In this document: piece after piece, positions 36,194 to 48,209 of the stretch | How the letters are laid out: every line of letters begins with the position of its first letter | Numbering within the stretch: position 1 is the first letter of the stretch | Assembly: GCA_950295325.1 (NCBI GenBank) | Contig: OX485807.1 | Span: 22,849,666 to 22,913,665, forward strand | Source of the DNA: Polytrichum commune | Lineage: Eukaryota > Streptophyta > Polytrichopsida > Polytrichales > Polytrichaceae | DNA length: 64,000 bases | Direction of reading: 5' to 3' | Notes under the pieces: generated by a model | Database searches by the model: none | What the model was told of the DNA's origin: nothing | Seen by the model: the letters and a program-made list of their open reading frames with translations, nothing else | Program-made: the position numbers and the translations under genes

Positions 36194-36746
36194 CACGGGT
36201 AGATCACTCTAAGGCATTTTTGTGCACCACGTGCGGCTGGGTTTTTTTTTGTTTTGGGGCTATTTACCTTCAAGGGCTGAATTAAAGCCTCCCTGTAATT
36301 ACTTAAATTTAAAAAATGGCCCATTTGTTTGCACCCTTCCATTACTCATATTGTCCAAGTCACTGCAATTTTTTGTACTCTATATTCCTTTTAAGCAATA
36401 AACGGGCGTGGGGAAGACGACCCCAACGACGGCGCGTTCCCTTTTCATCCATGTTTGGATAGACGGAAATCCCAATTATTATCCATCCCCGTGAGTCCTA
36501 AACCCATTTACATACCATACTAAACATACCTTCTAGGATCCTTATCTTCAACCCCTATATTAATTTTACAAAAAAATGATGGCCCACGTTTTATGTCCAT
36601 CTAACTTACTTATAATGGGATTGTCTACATTTAATGGCCCCTTCATTATTTAGAATTCCTTTATAATTTTTATTTCAAATGATTTTAATCCTCTCTATAT
36701 TATGCCGCACGTCGTTTTTTAAAATGCACTAAGTGATCTACCCGTG
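36194..36746. mobile_element. Non-autonomous DNA transposon, CACGGG ends, 8-bp TSD
   Basis: Imperfect inverted repeats of about 45 bp: CACGGGTAGATCACTCTAAG at the left, CACGGGTAGATCACTTAGTG on the complement of the right, with an inner block CACCACGTGCGG/ACGACGTGCGG. The flanks are a perfect 8-bp duplication, TATGTTAT, at 36186-36193 and 36747-36754. At 553 bp with no transposase it is non-autonomous. End sequence and duplication length match the element at 18245-18652, while the interiors differ. Confidence 0.87.
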
Positions 36747-36754
36747 TATGTTAT

Positions 36755-37931
36755 ACACATAAATTCCAATACAAATGGCCTAGTCAACCTTTAATTCCAT
36801 TCATGATATGATCTTTGAGCTATGAGCAAGTTTGTCTTTGTAATCATTTAGGGGGTAGTCATCTTTGAAGGCCTTCCTACACAAATTGGGATGTTTGTGG
36901 ACATAGTAGTAAACTGAGGTTTATCTTTGGATGTGGCTTAAACCTATAGTTAGGATACTATGCTACAAATGCATAACTATTATTTGTTGATTTTCAAACC
37001 ATATTAACTTGCAAATGTTGATATAGCAAACTTGTTGACATTGAATTGTAGATTGGGTCTACAAACTTGACTTCTCATTCATTATCATGAACTTCATATA
37101 AACATCTTCAAAGGTTGCATTTAAATGATATATATATATATATATATATAATTTTTTTTTTTTCATACACAAAGATCACATCTACTTTGAGCTAAATAAT
37201 TTTTATAATGCTTGACATATGTATACTATCTAATGCTTGTAGGTGATAAGTAGGTTTGACACAAATGAAATCAAAGTATGAGCAAAGTGCCATGAATGAT
37301 TTACAAAATCCCATGTGTCACCTCAAAAGGTTACCATTTCGACACCAAAGTGCCGAATGTGTTTATTGCATATGGTGTATGTATCATAAGAATATGTATT
37401 TTTATGATACTTGAGTGCCAAAGTAAGTATCCTCATTTGTCATCATTTCGTACATTTGTGTCGAAAACATACATGTAAGGTATGTGGGCTTTATGTGGTC
37501 TCTCTTCTTGATCGAGGACAACAACATTTGAGTGGTCTGTAGCAAAGAATTTTGTACTTGGGAATGGACTCCAAAACCATATGTGTTGCAATGAGTTTAG
37601 AACATGCCCTCAAAACACATTGCCCATTCTAGGTTCAAGTATTGACGCAATTGGGAGGGCCTATGTGATAACTAGAACAAAATGAGAAATCTTCACTTTG
37701 ATCACTTCTAGCGTTTGTGATTTAAACTCTGTTTTCTGAAACTTGGAAATTACAAACTGCACGATACATTGCAAAATGCTAAGCAGAGAAGACAATATAC
37801 AATTCAATCCAAGGGTCAAAATTGTCTTTGGAGTTGGAAGTGGACACAGTAAGAGGGCCACTTCCGTTATGTGGGCCTCCCTCGCTTTGAAATTCACAAC
37901 TACTCCACACTAGCTTGAGTCAAAAAGTAGA
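36755..37931. other. Intergenic, no gene recognised
   Basis: Contains a (TA)n tract at 37129-37150. No coding sequence is supported. The right part may include HEN1 3' UTR. Confidence 0.45.
37129..37150. repeat. (TA)n microsatellite
   Basis: Eleven TA units followed by a T run, seen directly. Confidence 0.9.
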
Positions 37932-38390
37932 TTCAGCTTTTGATAGGTCTGTCTGTTCTTCAATTGCTAATAGAAACAACATATCAACATTTCTGCAAAC
38001 CCCCAAAAAATAAGCACATCCCTTTAACCTTGATTTGTGCCTTGGTTACGCCTCCTCTACCTGGATTCCAATGGAGGGCTCATAAATTATGTTCAGCTTC
38101 TGATAGGGTCTGTCTGTTCTTCAATCGCTAACAGAAACAAAATATCAACAATTTAGCAAACCTCCAAAAATTAGGCACATTCCTTAAACCTTGATTTGCG
38201 CCTTGGTTTACGCCTCCTCTACCTTGGTTCCAATGGAGGGCTCATAAAGTGTGTTCAGCTTTCGATAGGGTCTGTCTGTTCTTCAATTGTTAGTAGAAAC
38301 AAGATATGAACTTTTTTGCAAACCCCAAAAAATAGGCACATTCCTTAAACCTTGATTTGCGCCTCAGTTTACACCTCCTTTATCTTGATA
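37932..38390. repeat. 160-bp tandem repeat, 3 copies, reaching into HEN1
   Basis: Units start at 37932, 38092 and 38254 with TTCAGCTTxxGATAGG. Each contains 'gtctgtctgttcttcaat', 'tagaaacaa.atat.aac' and 'aaaccttgatttg.gcct'. The third unit covers the stop codon and the last codons of the HEN1 frame on the minus strand. Confidence 0.92.
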
Positions 38391-41300
38391 CCAGTGCATT
38401 GTTGAACGGGGGGGGGGGGGGGGGGGGTCCAGCGCCATAGCTCTTTGAAGGCGGGCATTGTACTATCCTCCAACTTAACCTCAACCATATTATCATCCCT
38501 GGGTCGATGTTGTTGTTGGCAAGGGGTTAACGACGAGGTAGGATAGGCGATGGAATTCTGTGCAAATATTGCAATTTGTGTCGCAAAGCCAGGGCTGCCC
38601 TGGTCATCTTCCCCGTCACCTCCGACACCCGTAAAGCTGACTTGGTAATTAAATTGGGACGCGAGACGGGACGCCCACTGTCGAAATTCGTCCCTCGTCC
38701 ACTCAAACCGGTGATCGTGGTTTCTGAAATTGGAAGCATCTGCTGCATCCACCAACACGCTCTTCTTTTTTATTGCAGTGCTGTGAAGGCTATTGCTCTC
38801 CGGGTCCCAATCTAAGCCTCGTATGATAGGGTTGTACTCAATATTTGGAGTCGACACAAACCACACTCTTGGCGCGAGCTGACCAAGCACACTCTCACCC
38901 AACTGTTGTAAGGGTTCGGGATCCATGTGCTCCACAACCTGCATCCAAATTTAGATCTCAGGTTCAACACAAAACACAAAACACAATAACATAACCATAA
39001 CCATAACCATAACCTGCACCCAACATTAGAGCTCCTTAGGTTGAACACTATACCCAAAAACCCAAATCCTAAAACCATAACCATAACCACAATCTGAATC
39101 CAAATTTGAAGCACACAAAACACACAACACAAAACACAAAACACAATAACATAACCATAACCACAACCATAACCTGCACCCAACATTAGAGCTCCTTAGG
39201 TTGAACACTATACCCAAAAACCCAAATCCTAAAACCATAACCATAACCACAATCTGAATCCAAATTTGAAGCTCCTTAGGTTGAACCCTAAACCCTAAAT
39301 CCTAAAACCATAACCTGCATCCAAATTTAGGGCTCCTTAGGTTGAACACAACACTGAACACATAACCATAGTCATAACCATAACCATCTACTATACATTT
39401 TGGAACTTTGGAACAGCCAGGGCACTTGGCGGTTGATGCAGTTGCCATTTCGAGTTCCAAAACAACTGGCCGTGGATGGCAGCATATTGAGGACAGTGCA
39501 GGGATGGCCCTTGACATTAATTTATATGCATGGGTGCAACGGGCTGGAATGGCAAGGTCCAAACTAGTAAAACTGGATGAAGGAGATGGTGATGTCATTG
39601 GCCAGGTGGCAAGAATGATCCATATTGCAGGTGGTGAGAAGAGGGTCAGGATGAATACCATGAGATGCAATACACAAAGTTCTCTAAGAAATTGGAACAA
39701 CTTTGTAGAGGTATTTCACTCTTTTGTAGGACCCTTTTGACATAAGGTAAGTGAGCTCAATATTTGTGAACTATGTAGGTTCAATAGTCAACATAAATGG
39801 TGGGGACCTATATGATCATTTAAGAAGGGAGAGAATCTTCAGTCTGATGATGAATAAGATCTGCATACGAGCTCTGAAAATTAGGAGGAAAATGGCTATG
39901 GCCTAATATCTTGTAATATTTGCATGTTTACTTCCTATGAGAAGTGGGTTCATTGGAAAGAATTAACCGTTCAACATTGGACTTTCTGGGCAATAACCAT
40001 GAGTTCCCAAGAGGTAAGAAAGCAAATGTGACGTATACAAGTAAAGTTAAGCAGGTGAAGGTATTGGAGCATAAAAATGTGACTTTGACTGTGATTTCTG
40101 CTGCAGCTTCAGAATCAGCGAGTAGGAACACAATCTCAACACTCATTCTAACAAATTGTAAGCTAAACTTGTATCAACATGTACTCCATCTTCTTATCCC
40201 AATTACAGTTCAGCTATTCCTTTATAGCTATCCTTTGAAGCAGGGATGTGAAAGCATCCAATGGAGACACAACATCTGATAGCTTTCAAGTAATATAGAG
40301 AGAACGACATTCACCTTGAAAAATAAGGCTTTGCCAATAGAGTTGACAAAGTAGGAAGAAATAGAGAAAGAAAGAGCTGTGCTTACTTCAATGCAGGTTG
40401 CCAAATCTGGAGACTTCAGACAGGGATCCATTTCAGCGATTGAACCTTCATACAATACAACTTTTTGTAAACTTGGCCAAGGATTTGTGTCACCTGGAAT
40501 GTGCTTCATTAGGGTTGTATTCAATGTCTGCATCATCATCACAATCAAAGGGCACAATTCTGGTCATGATATGGAACCTCTGAGCATGGCTACCATGAAA
40601 AGCTTGGGTGAGATATATTCCATAGCTGACAAATGCAGAGATCCCTGTGATGTAATCCTGATGACTGTAAAGAGGATAGAATCAATCACCTTAGCTGCAC
40701 GCACGAGGGCTTTTCGGGATGTATCAATGCCCACAATGTGTTCCAATCTATTTGGTTCTTTAAGAAGAACCTCCAAAAGACTTCCTGATCCACATCCCAG
40801 GTCCACCTGGCCCAATCACCCCGTACATTCAAGTATTTAGCAAATTAAGGAACCACAGTTGCTACACTATGTCTATACTTCATGAAGTTCTAAAGGTACT
40901 GGTTTGATTGATCGATCCTCATTACCAGGAATTTTGCCTCCAAGGCATTAATTAGTGTACGAGCAAAATCATTTCGCTGTTTGGAAAGTGGAGGGGTAAA
41001 ATGTGATGATTCTATTCTCTCCTCCGGTGGTTCTTCATATTTGATTAGCTTCACTGTGTACACAAGCATCCAACCTACAGCACAGCCACAACAAACTTGT
41101 GATCCAACATATGTAGATACTCTAGCCACTCTGTTTTGATGTTAATAACCTAGCAACTATTATTTTTCTCAAGGTTGAAAGCGCCGTCAAACACAAACGG
41201 AGAGTATGAAGTGGAAATGAGTGCTGAAGACATACCTGGCTGACATTCGCTATTACTGTTGCTGGCAGCAAATAAAATACCAAGTGCCTCCGTGGGAATG

Positions 41301-44300
41301 TTAAATTGTAGAGTTTGGCCAACAAGTGCTTGACTAACGCATACATCAAAAGGGGCGATCACCGCACCTACACCCAGCTCAAACTTGAACTCAGCCTGAA
41401 TTTCTAAGATGTGATCTGACTTATACTCTGAAACAACGCTGTTTGTGTTGGGCCAAGCAGTCCCAGGTTCACTCAAGCTCACACTGTAGCTTACATATAC
41501 CATAGACCCAGGAGGAGGGCGATCACCCAGTGTGGCATCTTCAGCAACAACATGATAACTTATTCCTGGTTTCTTTCCCTCTAATTCCACAAGAGATGCA
41601 ACATCCAATCTGTGCTTACAGTCATCCTTTAAATAACTTGACTTAACCCCTTCTTGCTTCTGAAAGTAGCTCAAAAGGCAACCTGCACCTGACCACCTGT
41701 CATAGTGTAGCACAGCATTCAATGCAGCACTTTGAGTTGCGTCAAAGCGGCTTCTGAAAAAACCATCAGACTCAAATTGTGTCCTGCCATCACCACCAGG
41801 AGAGCCAACCAAAATTTTGCAATGGTAGCGTCCTTGCTTTGCCAACACATGCAGCTGGTCCTTTGAGCAAGTCTCGTCTTCATTAGAATATAAACTATTA
41901 GTGTGCTCTGCGACATCTGGATAACCTTCACCTACTCTGTTGTTATTCAAAGAGCACTGTGGACCAGTGCAAGAATATTCAGGGTCAGGCAAGTGCTGTT
42001 GGTGACAATAATCAGTTAAAAGGGCCTTGGGGCTGGCTCCTTGCCAATTTGTTCTGCATGAATAAATCTTTGGAAGGTCAGCCACTAGAAGTGAATTTCT
42101 GCTCAGCTTGTATGCTCCCCATGGGGTTCTTCCCAACATCAACCTATAGGGCACCATGAACAAACAAAGGTGGTTAACAAAAGCCATCTTCCATACCTGG
42201 GACACGCACACCTGCATGCTCAAAGGCATATGGAATATTTCACAACAGTTTTCTTGAGATGAGACAAACCTGTGAAAACAACTCAAATTGAAGTCGGCAT
42301 AGATACACCTCCCATCACTCTGCCAAGTAGACCCAGCAGTAGCAAGAATAGCATCCCCATCAACAAGATGACCAACAAGGAAGCTTGCTCTCTCATTTTT
42401 CACGTGCCCCTCAGAAAGAAGTGGTGCCTCCACAATAACATGTTTGGAACTAGGGTCCAAATGCTCCATGAAGGGTTCAGGTTGGTTAATGCAAGGAATA
42501 TCAACTGCAGGCAGCTTCTCCTTGAGTGGCCAGTATATGCGGGTCCCATCAGGAGCCTTCCCAATTTGCCTGAAACAGTTGAAACAATTCTCATCATACC
42601 TGCTTATTTTTTAGCTTACACATCCAAGCTACAGTCATCCAATATAATTGGTCTCGAGCTACTCCAACAATAAACCCTAAATTCCTTTTCTACCACAGCA
42701 AGGGACCCTGTCATCCACTAGCTCACACCTGTATCAAAAATCTCAGTTCTGAAACTGTCGTTGAGAATGCAGGATACAAAAAGCAGGACCAAATATCAAT
42801 ATATAATCTGTACACCAAAAATGATCTAAAAACTGCTGTTACAAATTAAGCCTGTGGTGTACATTGATCAAAACCATTTAGGGAAGAAGTAATAACCTTG
42901 TGAATAAAACATGACCAGCATCTGGCAGAGCAAGCTCATGTGCTATAATGTCCAGATAATAAGAATCAGGTGTTGCAGTCAAATTAACTGTTCTCAACTC
43001 CTCCTCTGCACATGCAGGAATATAAACTGCTTTAAACTGACATGCTTGCTGGGAGGTTAATGTTGCCAACTGTGGAAGACTTCCAACACACTCTGACTCA
43101 CTTCTACTCTCTGGTGGCTCTGTAATAGGTTCCTCCAGTTGAAGAGAAAGAAGAAAGTTTGTTACAAGCTCAGCAGACAAAGGGTCTGATCGACCAATCC
43201 AGAGGCCATCATCTGAGATCTTGACTGCAGGGCATTCAGCAACTGCCCTCCAGACGAGGGAAGCAGCATGTGCAGGATTATTCTCTGCAAGTTGATCGAT
43301 AGACTTGCACTGTGACATAATCTTGGTGTCCACAATAGTAAGGACTATGGTTGGTACTAGCCCAAACCTTGAGCCTTGCTGCTGCACAGCTGCTCTGAAA
43401 TGCTCTGCCATTGGTTTATTGAAAAACATCATCTGCACCCAAGATAGCGACCTTATACATTCTGAATCAATGAATGCCCATCATATAACTGCAAGCATGT
43501 AAGCTTATCACAGAGGCAAACATTAACATAATATGTGCATCATGTAATCTACATTTAAAATTGACATAGAGACTTGTCAATTTCTTCATACATAAGCAAT
43601 TTCATCATGTTCTCCAGAGCATTGCCACACCTTATCAAACCTGCACTCTTTTCTAACTTCAAACAAACTAACAGGTAACACTGTAACGTGCACTGCCCTC
43701 TCAATTGAGTGGTCAGATAATTTGCAAGAGTCTATTGCCAAGGTTGTTTCATGGACCTTGAAGTTGCCATTGCTCTAAGTCTTTCATTAGTTCGAAGTGT
43801 TGAAATTTGAGGAAGTAACAAGGCTATTGACACGGGAACTTATTAGTTGTTTGCTAAAAAGATAAATCTCATAAATAGGTTTACATTCTTTGAACAGGAC
43901 AATGACAACTGGTGTTCAATTATTTTCTTCTACATTTTGGCTTAGCTCGTTTATGAACTGGCTTTCTGAAGGATAGAAAAGCAGGAGAGCATACCTGATC
44001 TGTTAAGGCCATTGCTACTTTATTAACAAGTCCTTCCCATAACTCAGATATAGTTGGTTGTAGTACAACCGGTTCAAATGGCACATTCAGCTGCAAGATT
44101 ACCACGTTTACATCTACAGTAATCATCCAAAAACATTTGCTCTTTGTGCACTCAAAACTAGACACTGAACATTTTAGAGCGAAAGTAATAACCACAGACC
44201 AAAATGGGCAATCAAAGGGATGAGAAACATTGCAACATAATCATCACGAAGCAAAAACTTTGTATGTGGAAGGCAAGTTGTAGAAAAGACGACGGATACT

Positions 44301-44725
44301 GCACTAGATACAGAGGGAGAACTACAGTGAGGAAAAATTCACTACATTCTTGCATTCAATGCCAATCGAGGGAAACCTAATCAACATCACACTGTCACAT
44401 TAAAATTGAAACAAGTGTATGTATTCGGTACCTTCCGCAATCCAAGGAGAGCTGCGTCTTGCTCAGCATCCTTTTTCCGACGGAAACTGCTGGACTGGAC
44501 AATCTCTTCATCAGGAAGGTACAGAGTACTAACAAAGAACAATTCCGGCTTGCCAAGATCACAAACCCCTAATTCAGCTTGAGCCTCTGATGATTTTAGA
44601 GGAACTGCCTCTGCATGTGTCACTTGGCGTGTCTCATAATGATATCTCTGGTCCAACTTGGTCATAAGGAGATGCAGTTTCGCTTTAGCAGTAGACATAC
44701 TTGCCAAGCTCACTCCAACTCCCAA
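38369..44725 (-). CDS. HEN1 small-RNA 2'-O-methyltransferase
   Basis: HEN1 methylates the 3'-terminal ribose of plant miRNA/siRNA duplexes, protecting them from uridylation and decay. Exons (descending): 44725-44432, 44090-43995, 43432-42897, 42569-42270, 42143-41236, 41074-40926, 40806-40690, a tentative 34-nt exon near 40665-40632, 40493-40387, 38938-38369; about 1036 aa, against 942 in Arabidopsis. The order is N-terminal dsRBD (SSSFRRKKDAEQDAALLGL), a middle region (TIVLTIVDTKIMSQCKSIDQ; YYLDIIAHELALPDAGHV), a second dsRBD-like stretch (GRYHCKILVGSPGGDGRTQF), an FKBP-like region and the methyltransferase. The last has VDLGCGSGSLLEVLL, GIDTSRKALVRAAK, CIEVVEHMD (metal-binding Glu, Glu, His), STPNIEYNPII and NHDHRFEWTRDEF (His). 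All catalytic residues are present. After IAIFAQN comes a family-like KELWRW tail, then a proline run encoded by a 20-nt homopolymer. Confidence 0.93.
38408..38427. repeat. 20-nt G run in the HEN1 coding end
   Basis: Read on the minus strand it encodes a run of prolines just before the C-terminal residues VQQCTGIKIKEV. A one-base length error would shift the frame of the tail only. Confidence 0.9.
38975..39395. repeat. Telomere-like AACCAT arrays and direct repeat in HEN1 intron
   Basis: Arrays of AACCAT(A) units recur at about 38992-39012, 39074-39090, 39152-39172 and 39365-39388. At 39281-39304 lies CCCTAAACCCTAAATCC, which matches the plant telomere unit. A segment of about 97 bp starting CTGCACCCAACATTAGAGCT is repeated without visible change at 39014 and 39174 (160-bp offset). 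The array lies inside the last intron of HEN1. Confidence 0.88.
39400..39740. other. GC-richer island in HEN1 intron
   Basis: Between the telomere-like array and exon 40493-40387 lies a stretch with overlapping open frames on both strands (110 codons plus, up to 132 minus). I recognise no protein. It may be a captured gene fragment, or chance. Confidence 0.25.
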
Positions 44726-46440
44726 ATCCCCTTGTTCGCTTGAGTCAAGTCAGGATGGGCTCACTTCTTTGCCCTAAATTTAGTAGCGGGCTTTCGAGGT
44801 CTCTGTTTCATCAACAACAACAACAATAACAACAATAACGGAATTCGTCATTTACAAAATACTTCACATCAGAAAGAAAAACAGAGCAATTTTTTAATCA
44901 GCTGCGAACACAGTCACATTGTTTGCTGAAATACATCCTAGTAGCACCATACATTGGTAAGCTGCTCTGTTTTTTTTCCTCTCCGCCCAAGTGAATGAGA
45001 GGGTTTATTAGAAGAGAACCCAGCACATCAAATTAGTCCAGCATAATCGACTCAATCATGTTGTCAACCGGCAAAATAATGGCCATACCATATATGAATG
45101 ATGCAAAGTATGAGGACCCTGCATGTTAAGCTGCAGCTCACAACGTATTCCACAATCTTCTGCCGCTTGCACTTCACTACAGTCATTGAGAAACAATAAA
45201 AATTTGAATAAACCTGAGACACTTTTGACAACACCAGCAATGTTCCCCAAAGACAGAGCTCCCTCCCACACGTCAATAGAGAGAGAGAGACACAGAGAGA
45301 GAGAGAGAGCTCTACGGCAGTTTTGCTTTTGCACATTTGTAACACAGAGAACAAACTACTTTTGCTCAGTTTAAACATTTGACGACGAGCGACTGACTGG
45401 ACACAGAATGCCATAGGCGAGAATGAAACCAAGATTACAAACGACAAAACGAAGCTCGCCAATTCGACAGAAACTCCAAGACCTTCACAACATACATGTA
45501 TACTCGCCATCCAGGATTACTCAGTTTTATTATAATGTTCAACGGGTGGAAGCGAGGAATCCAATACCTCACCGAAGCATACTTACAACAATACTATCGT
45601 CGATCACCGGTTGGAAAAAACAACAACAAACCTCCCTAACTTAGCACACCCCAATCATTTCCGTATCCTGCCTCGAACATTGGGATAAATAAGTTAGAGG
45701 AGCCAATTCCAAGTCGAAGTAACTTGTGGGCGTTACGACAATAGCGTCAATGAGCACCAAAAAATTGGCCAGAGCTAAGTAAGTATCACACTAAGTTATG
45801 CCGGCGTGCGCAACGCCTCACGGGAACGGGATTAGTAATTTATGTATCTATGTAGCTATCGTTATTAGGTTGATGATTCAAGCGGCCTGGCCGTTGTAAT
45901 GATGTTCTATCTTAAACCGCGGTGCCTGATTCGAGCGCCTTTAAAGCTCTCTTTAGGTAAAGGAGTGACATGGCACTATTGCACTCAATTCCCAAAATTA
46001 GGAAGGCAATCCTAGAATATAGGGAAAGGGCTTAAAAGGAATGCCATATCATGTCATTCGTGTTAATAATAAATTAGGTCACTTGCATCTTGATGATGAA
46101 TGAACTCGACTTACAGAGAAAGCTTGTTGAGCGACTTCTTCACCTTCACGCAAACGCGTCCATTCTCCAACATCAGCCTCTCGACTTCTTCATGACTGAA
46201 GCTGCCGACGGCTTTGGCTGCACTTGGTTGCCCTTAGCCTTATTTTGATAGGTTCAATCCAGCCCTCGTTTTCAAAACCCCAGAGTATTGGTGTAATCCT
46301 GAGCTTCGGACGACCTGGGTTGCAGAGGAAGGGCAAGTTTTAAGTAGTGGGAGTCTGGTTTGATTCCTCCGTGATTTATCAACACTCACTACTTACATAG
46401 CAAATCCTTTGTGAGCACAGTGAGTCATCTGAAGTTGGGT
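44726..46440. other. HEN1 5' flank and intergenic
   Basis: The HEN1 upstream region includes a (GA)n tract at 45279-45309, probably leader or promoter. No other gene is recognised. Confidence 0.45.
45279..45309. repeat. (GA)n microsatellite
   Basis: GA units interrupted by one ACAC; CT-rich on the HEN1 sense strand, as is common in plant 5' leaders. Confidence 0.9.
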
Positions 46441-46679
46441 ATTGGGTATTGGCAGTGCAAGGCCTTGACAGGACTTGTGTTTTCTTATTGCTGGGTTCCT
46501 TAGTTTCAGCTTCGAAATTCGGTCATATGAATCAACTACCAAGTACAATTCCAAGTGGAAAGCGTCTGCAATCTGAATACATGAATGCTCTGTGCGACAA
46601 GGCGCGCTCCGGAGAATATGATGTAGAGAGGCTCAAAAGCATCACCTCAACATCACGCGCTCGTTTCTTGACATCATCT

Positions 46680-46770
46680 ATCATCACCTCTCTGTCTTTC
46701 TTTCTGTCTGTCTGTCTCTGTGTCTGTCTCTCTGTCGCCCTGTCTCTCTCGCTCGCTCGTTCGCTAGTAA
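46680..46770. repeat. (CTGT)/(CT)/(CTCG) compound microsatellite
   Basis: TCTGTCTGTCTGTCTCTGTG followed by CTCTGTC and CGCTCGCTCG units. Confidence 0.85.
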
Positions 46771-47675
46771 TAATAACACGCAGTCCAACTACCTCGAGAT
46801 GAATTTACACACCTCAATCTTATCTTCTCGGTGAAGGGGTCACAAGTTTAGGCAAGTTGCTTACAAGGTTTTATTGAGGCAAGAAGTTGAAAAGCCCGAA
46901 TCTCGTGCGTTACGTAATTAGAGGGCTTCGAGCTTTGTGTCTAAGCTAATAAGTTACACTTCCTCTGCCCGTTCCTCTGCACTTCAATCTAAACCCTAAA
47001 CTTTTGTTTTACTTTTCTTAAGTAAAATAAGCTTTGATATATGTGTCAGAGGAGGTTCTGAACTTCTAAGACCAAGTATTTAAGTCCTTTTTTTCGAGTC
47101 CATTTTCTCCTACGACGTTGAGATCAGCAGGTGTCATAATAGTGAGAGTAGTGACGCACATAAAATAGTCTGGGTGTATTTATACATGCAACAGATGGAA
47201 GAGTTTCAGGAAACTTCGGAGACGGAAGAAGTAGAAAGTGAGGGAGGACTAAAATTCTTAGACGCGCACTGATAATTATCAACAAGGACGAATACGATGG
47301 TACGAGAATTTGTTGAGCAGCAGACCCTTACTCTCCAGAAGGGCAACATTCATCGCCTGATTGTAGGTATGAGAAAAACAAGAATATACCAAATGATTTA
47401 AACAATCCAAAGGTTGTGGGGAAAGGGTTCAGAAATGGTGTGGATGCTCATTCACAAGAATTTGTATCGTATAAGAAAGAGATTCAAACTCAACTCATCA
47501 TTTCATGAAGGTGGGCTTGCTTCAAAAGAGTCTTCTAACCCAACTAAGTCCCATGGATATGTTTGCAAAGTGTAGGTCTGCAGATTTTATCCTCATTTCA
47601 TCATCCATCTATTGTTGCTTGTTAAAGTAGTCGCGGTCAAGAATGGCATGTGTCTATTGGCTTGATTTGTTGCAG

Positions 47676-48205
47676 CTTTTTGACGGTGTGAAATGTCTAC
47701 TCAACTTACATGACAATGGGGTGGTTCACAGGGACTTGAAGCCATCAAACCTGCTGCTGAGCAACAACTGGTGTGGAGAGCTGAAGATAAGGTATGTGGG
47801 CCTTTATTAATTGGACACTTAAGTACATTTGAGTGGTGTATGGCACGGCTTGCAGTTAAGAACGGCCAAGAATAGGCGCATGTTACGATGAGATTGGACT
47901 GTATGCTCAAAATATAGATATCATTATAGGTTCAATAGATAACATTAATACAAACTGGGAGGGTGTATGTGATTGTTTAAAGAGAAAGAGGATCCTCATT
48001 TTGACCTCTTACAACTATTGTATTTCAACTCCACTTGTGAATTTCAAAATGACAATTGTCGTGATTTATCACAATTGCCAACTGGATGAGAGACGATTTC
48101 TGATCTGAATCCAATGTTTGATCACGTCATTAAGATGTGCAAATTTCTTGGAACACCAAGGAAGAAAATACGGCCTGATTTTGTGAACTTGCTGCTTGTT
48201 ATGTA
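47676..48205 (+). pseudogene. MAPK-like protein kinase relic
   Basis: 47676-47791 reads like a kinase exon: acceptor TTGTTGCAG, then [30 protein letters not shown] and donor AG|GTATGTGG. The catalytic-loop HRDLKPSN is intact. At 48110-48205 a frame reads DHVIKMCKFLGTPRKKI, resembling the MAPK segment before LGTPS. No exon with DFG, TxY or APE motifs lies between or nearby, and no glycine loop lies upstream, so I call it a decayed or partial copy. Which kinase subfamily it came from is uncertain. Confidence 0.5.
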
Positions 48206-48209
48206 ATGG

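Noticed and set aside
40890-41349. Short minus-strand open frames read as separate small genes
   Set aside because: Their useful parts are HEN1 exons; the remainder crosses introns or is in the wrong frame.
46449-46802. 117-codon open frame after a good-looking acceptor (ggtattggcag)
   Set aside because: Its second half is a CTGT/CT microsatellite and the first half has no recognised domain, so I do not report it as a gene.
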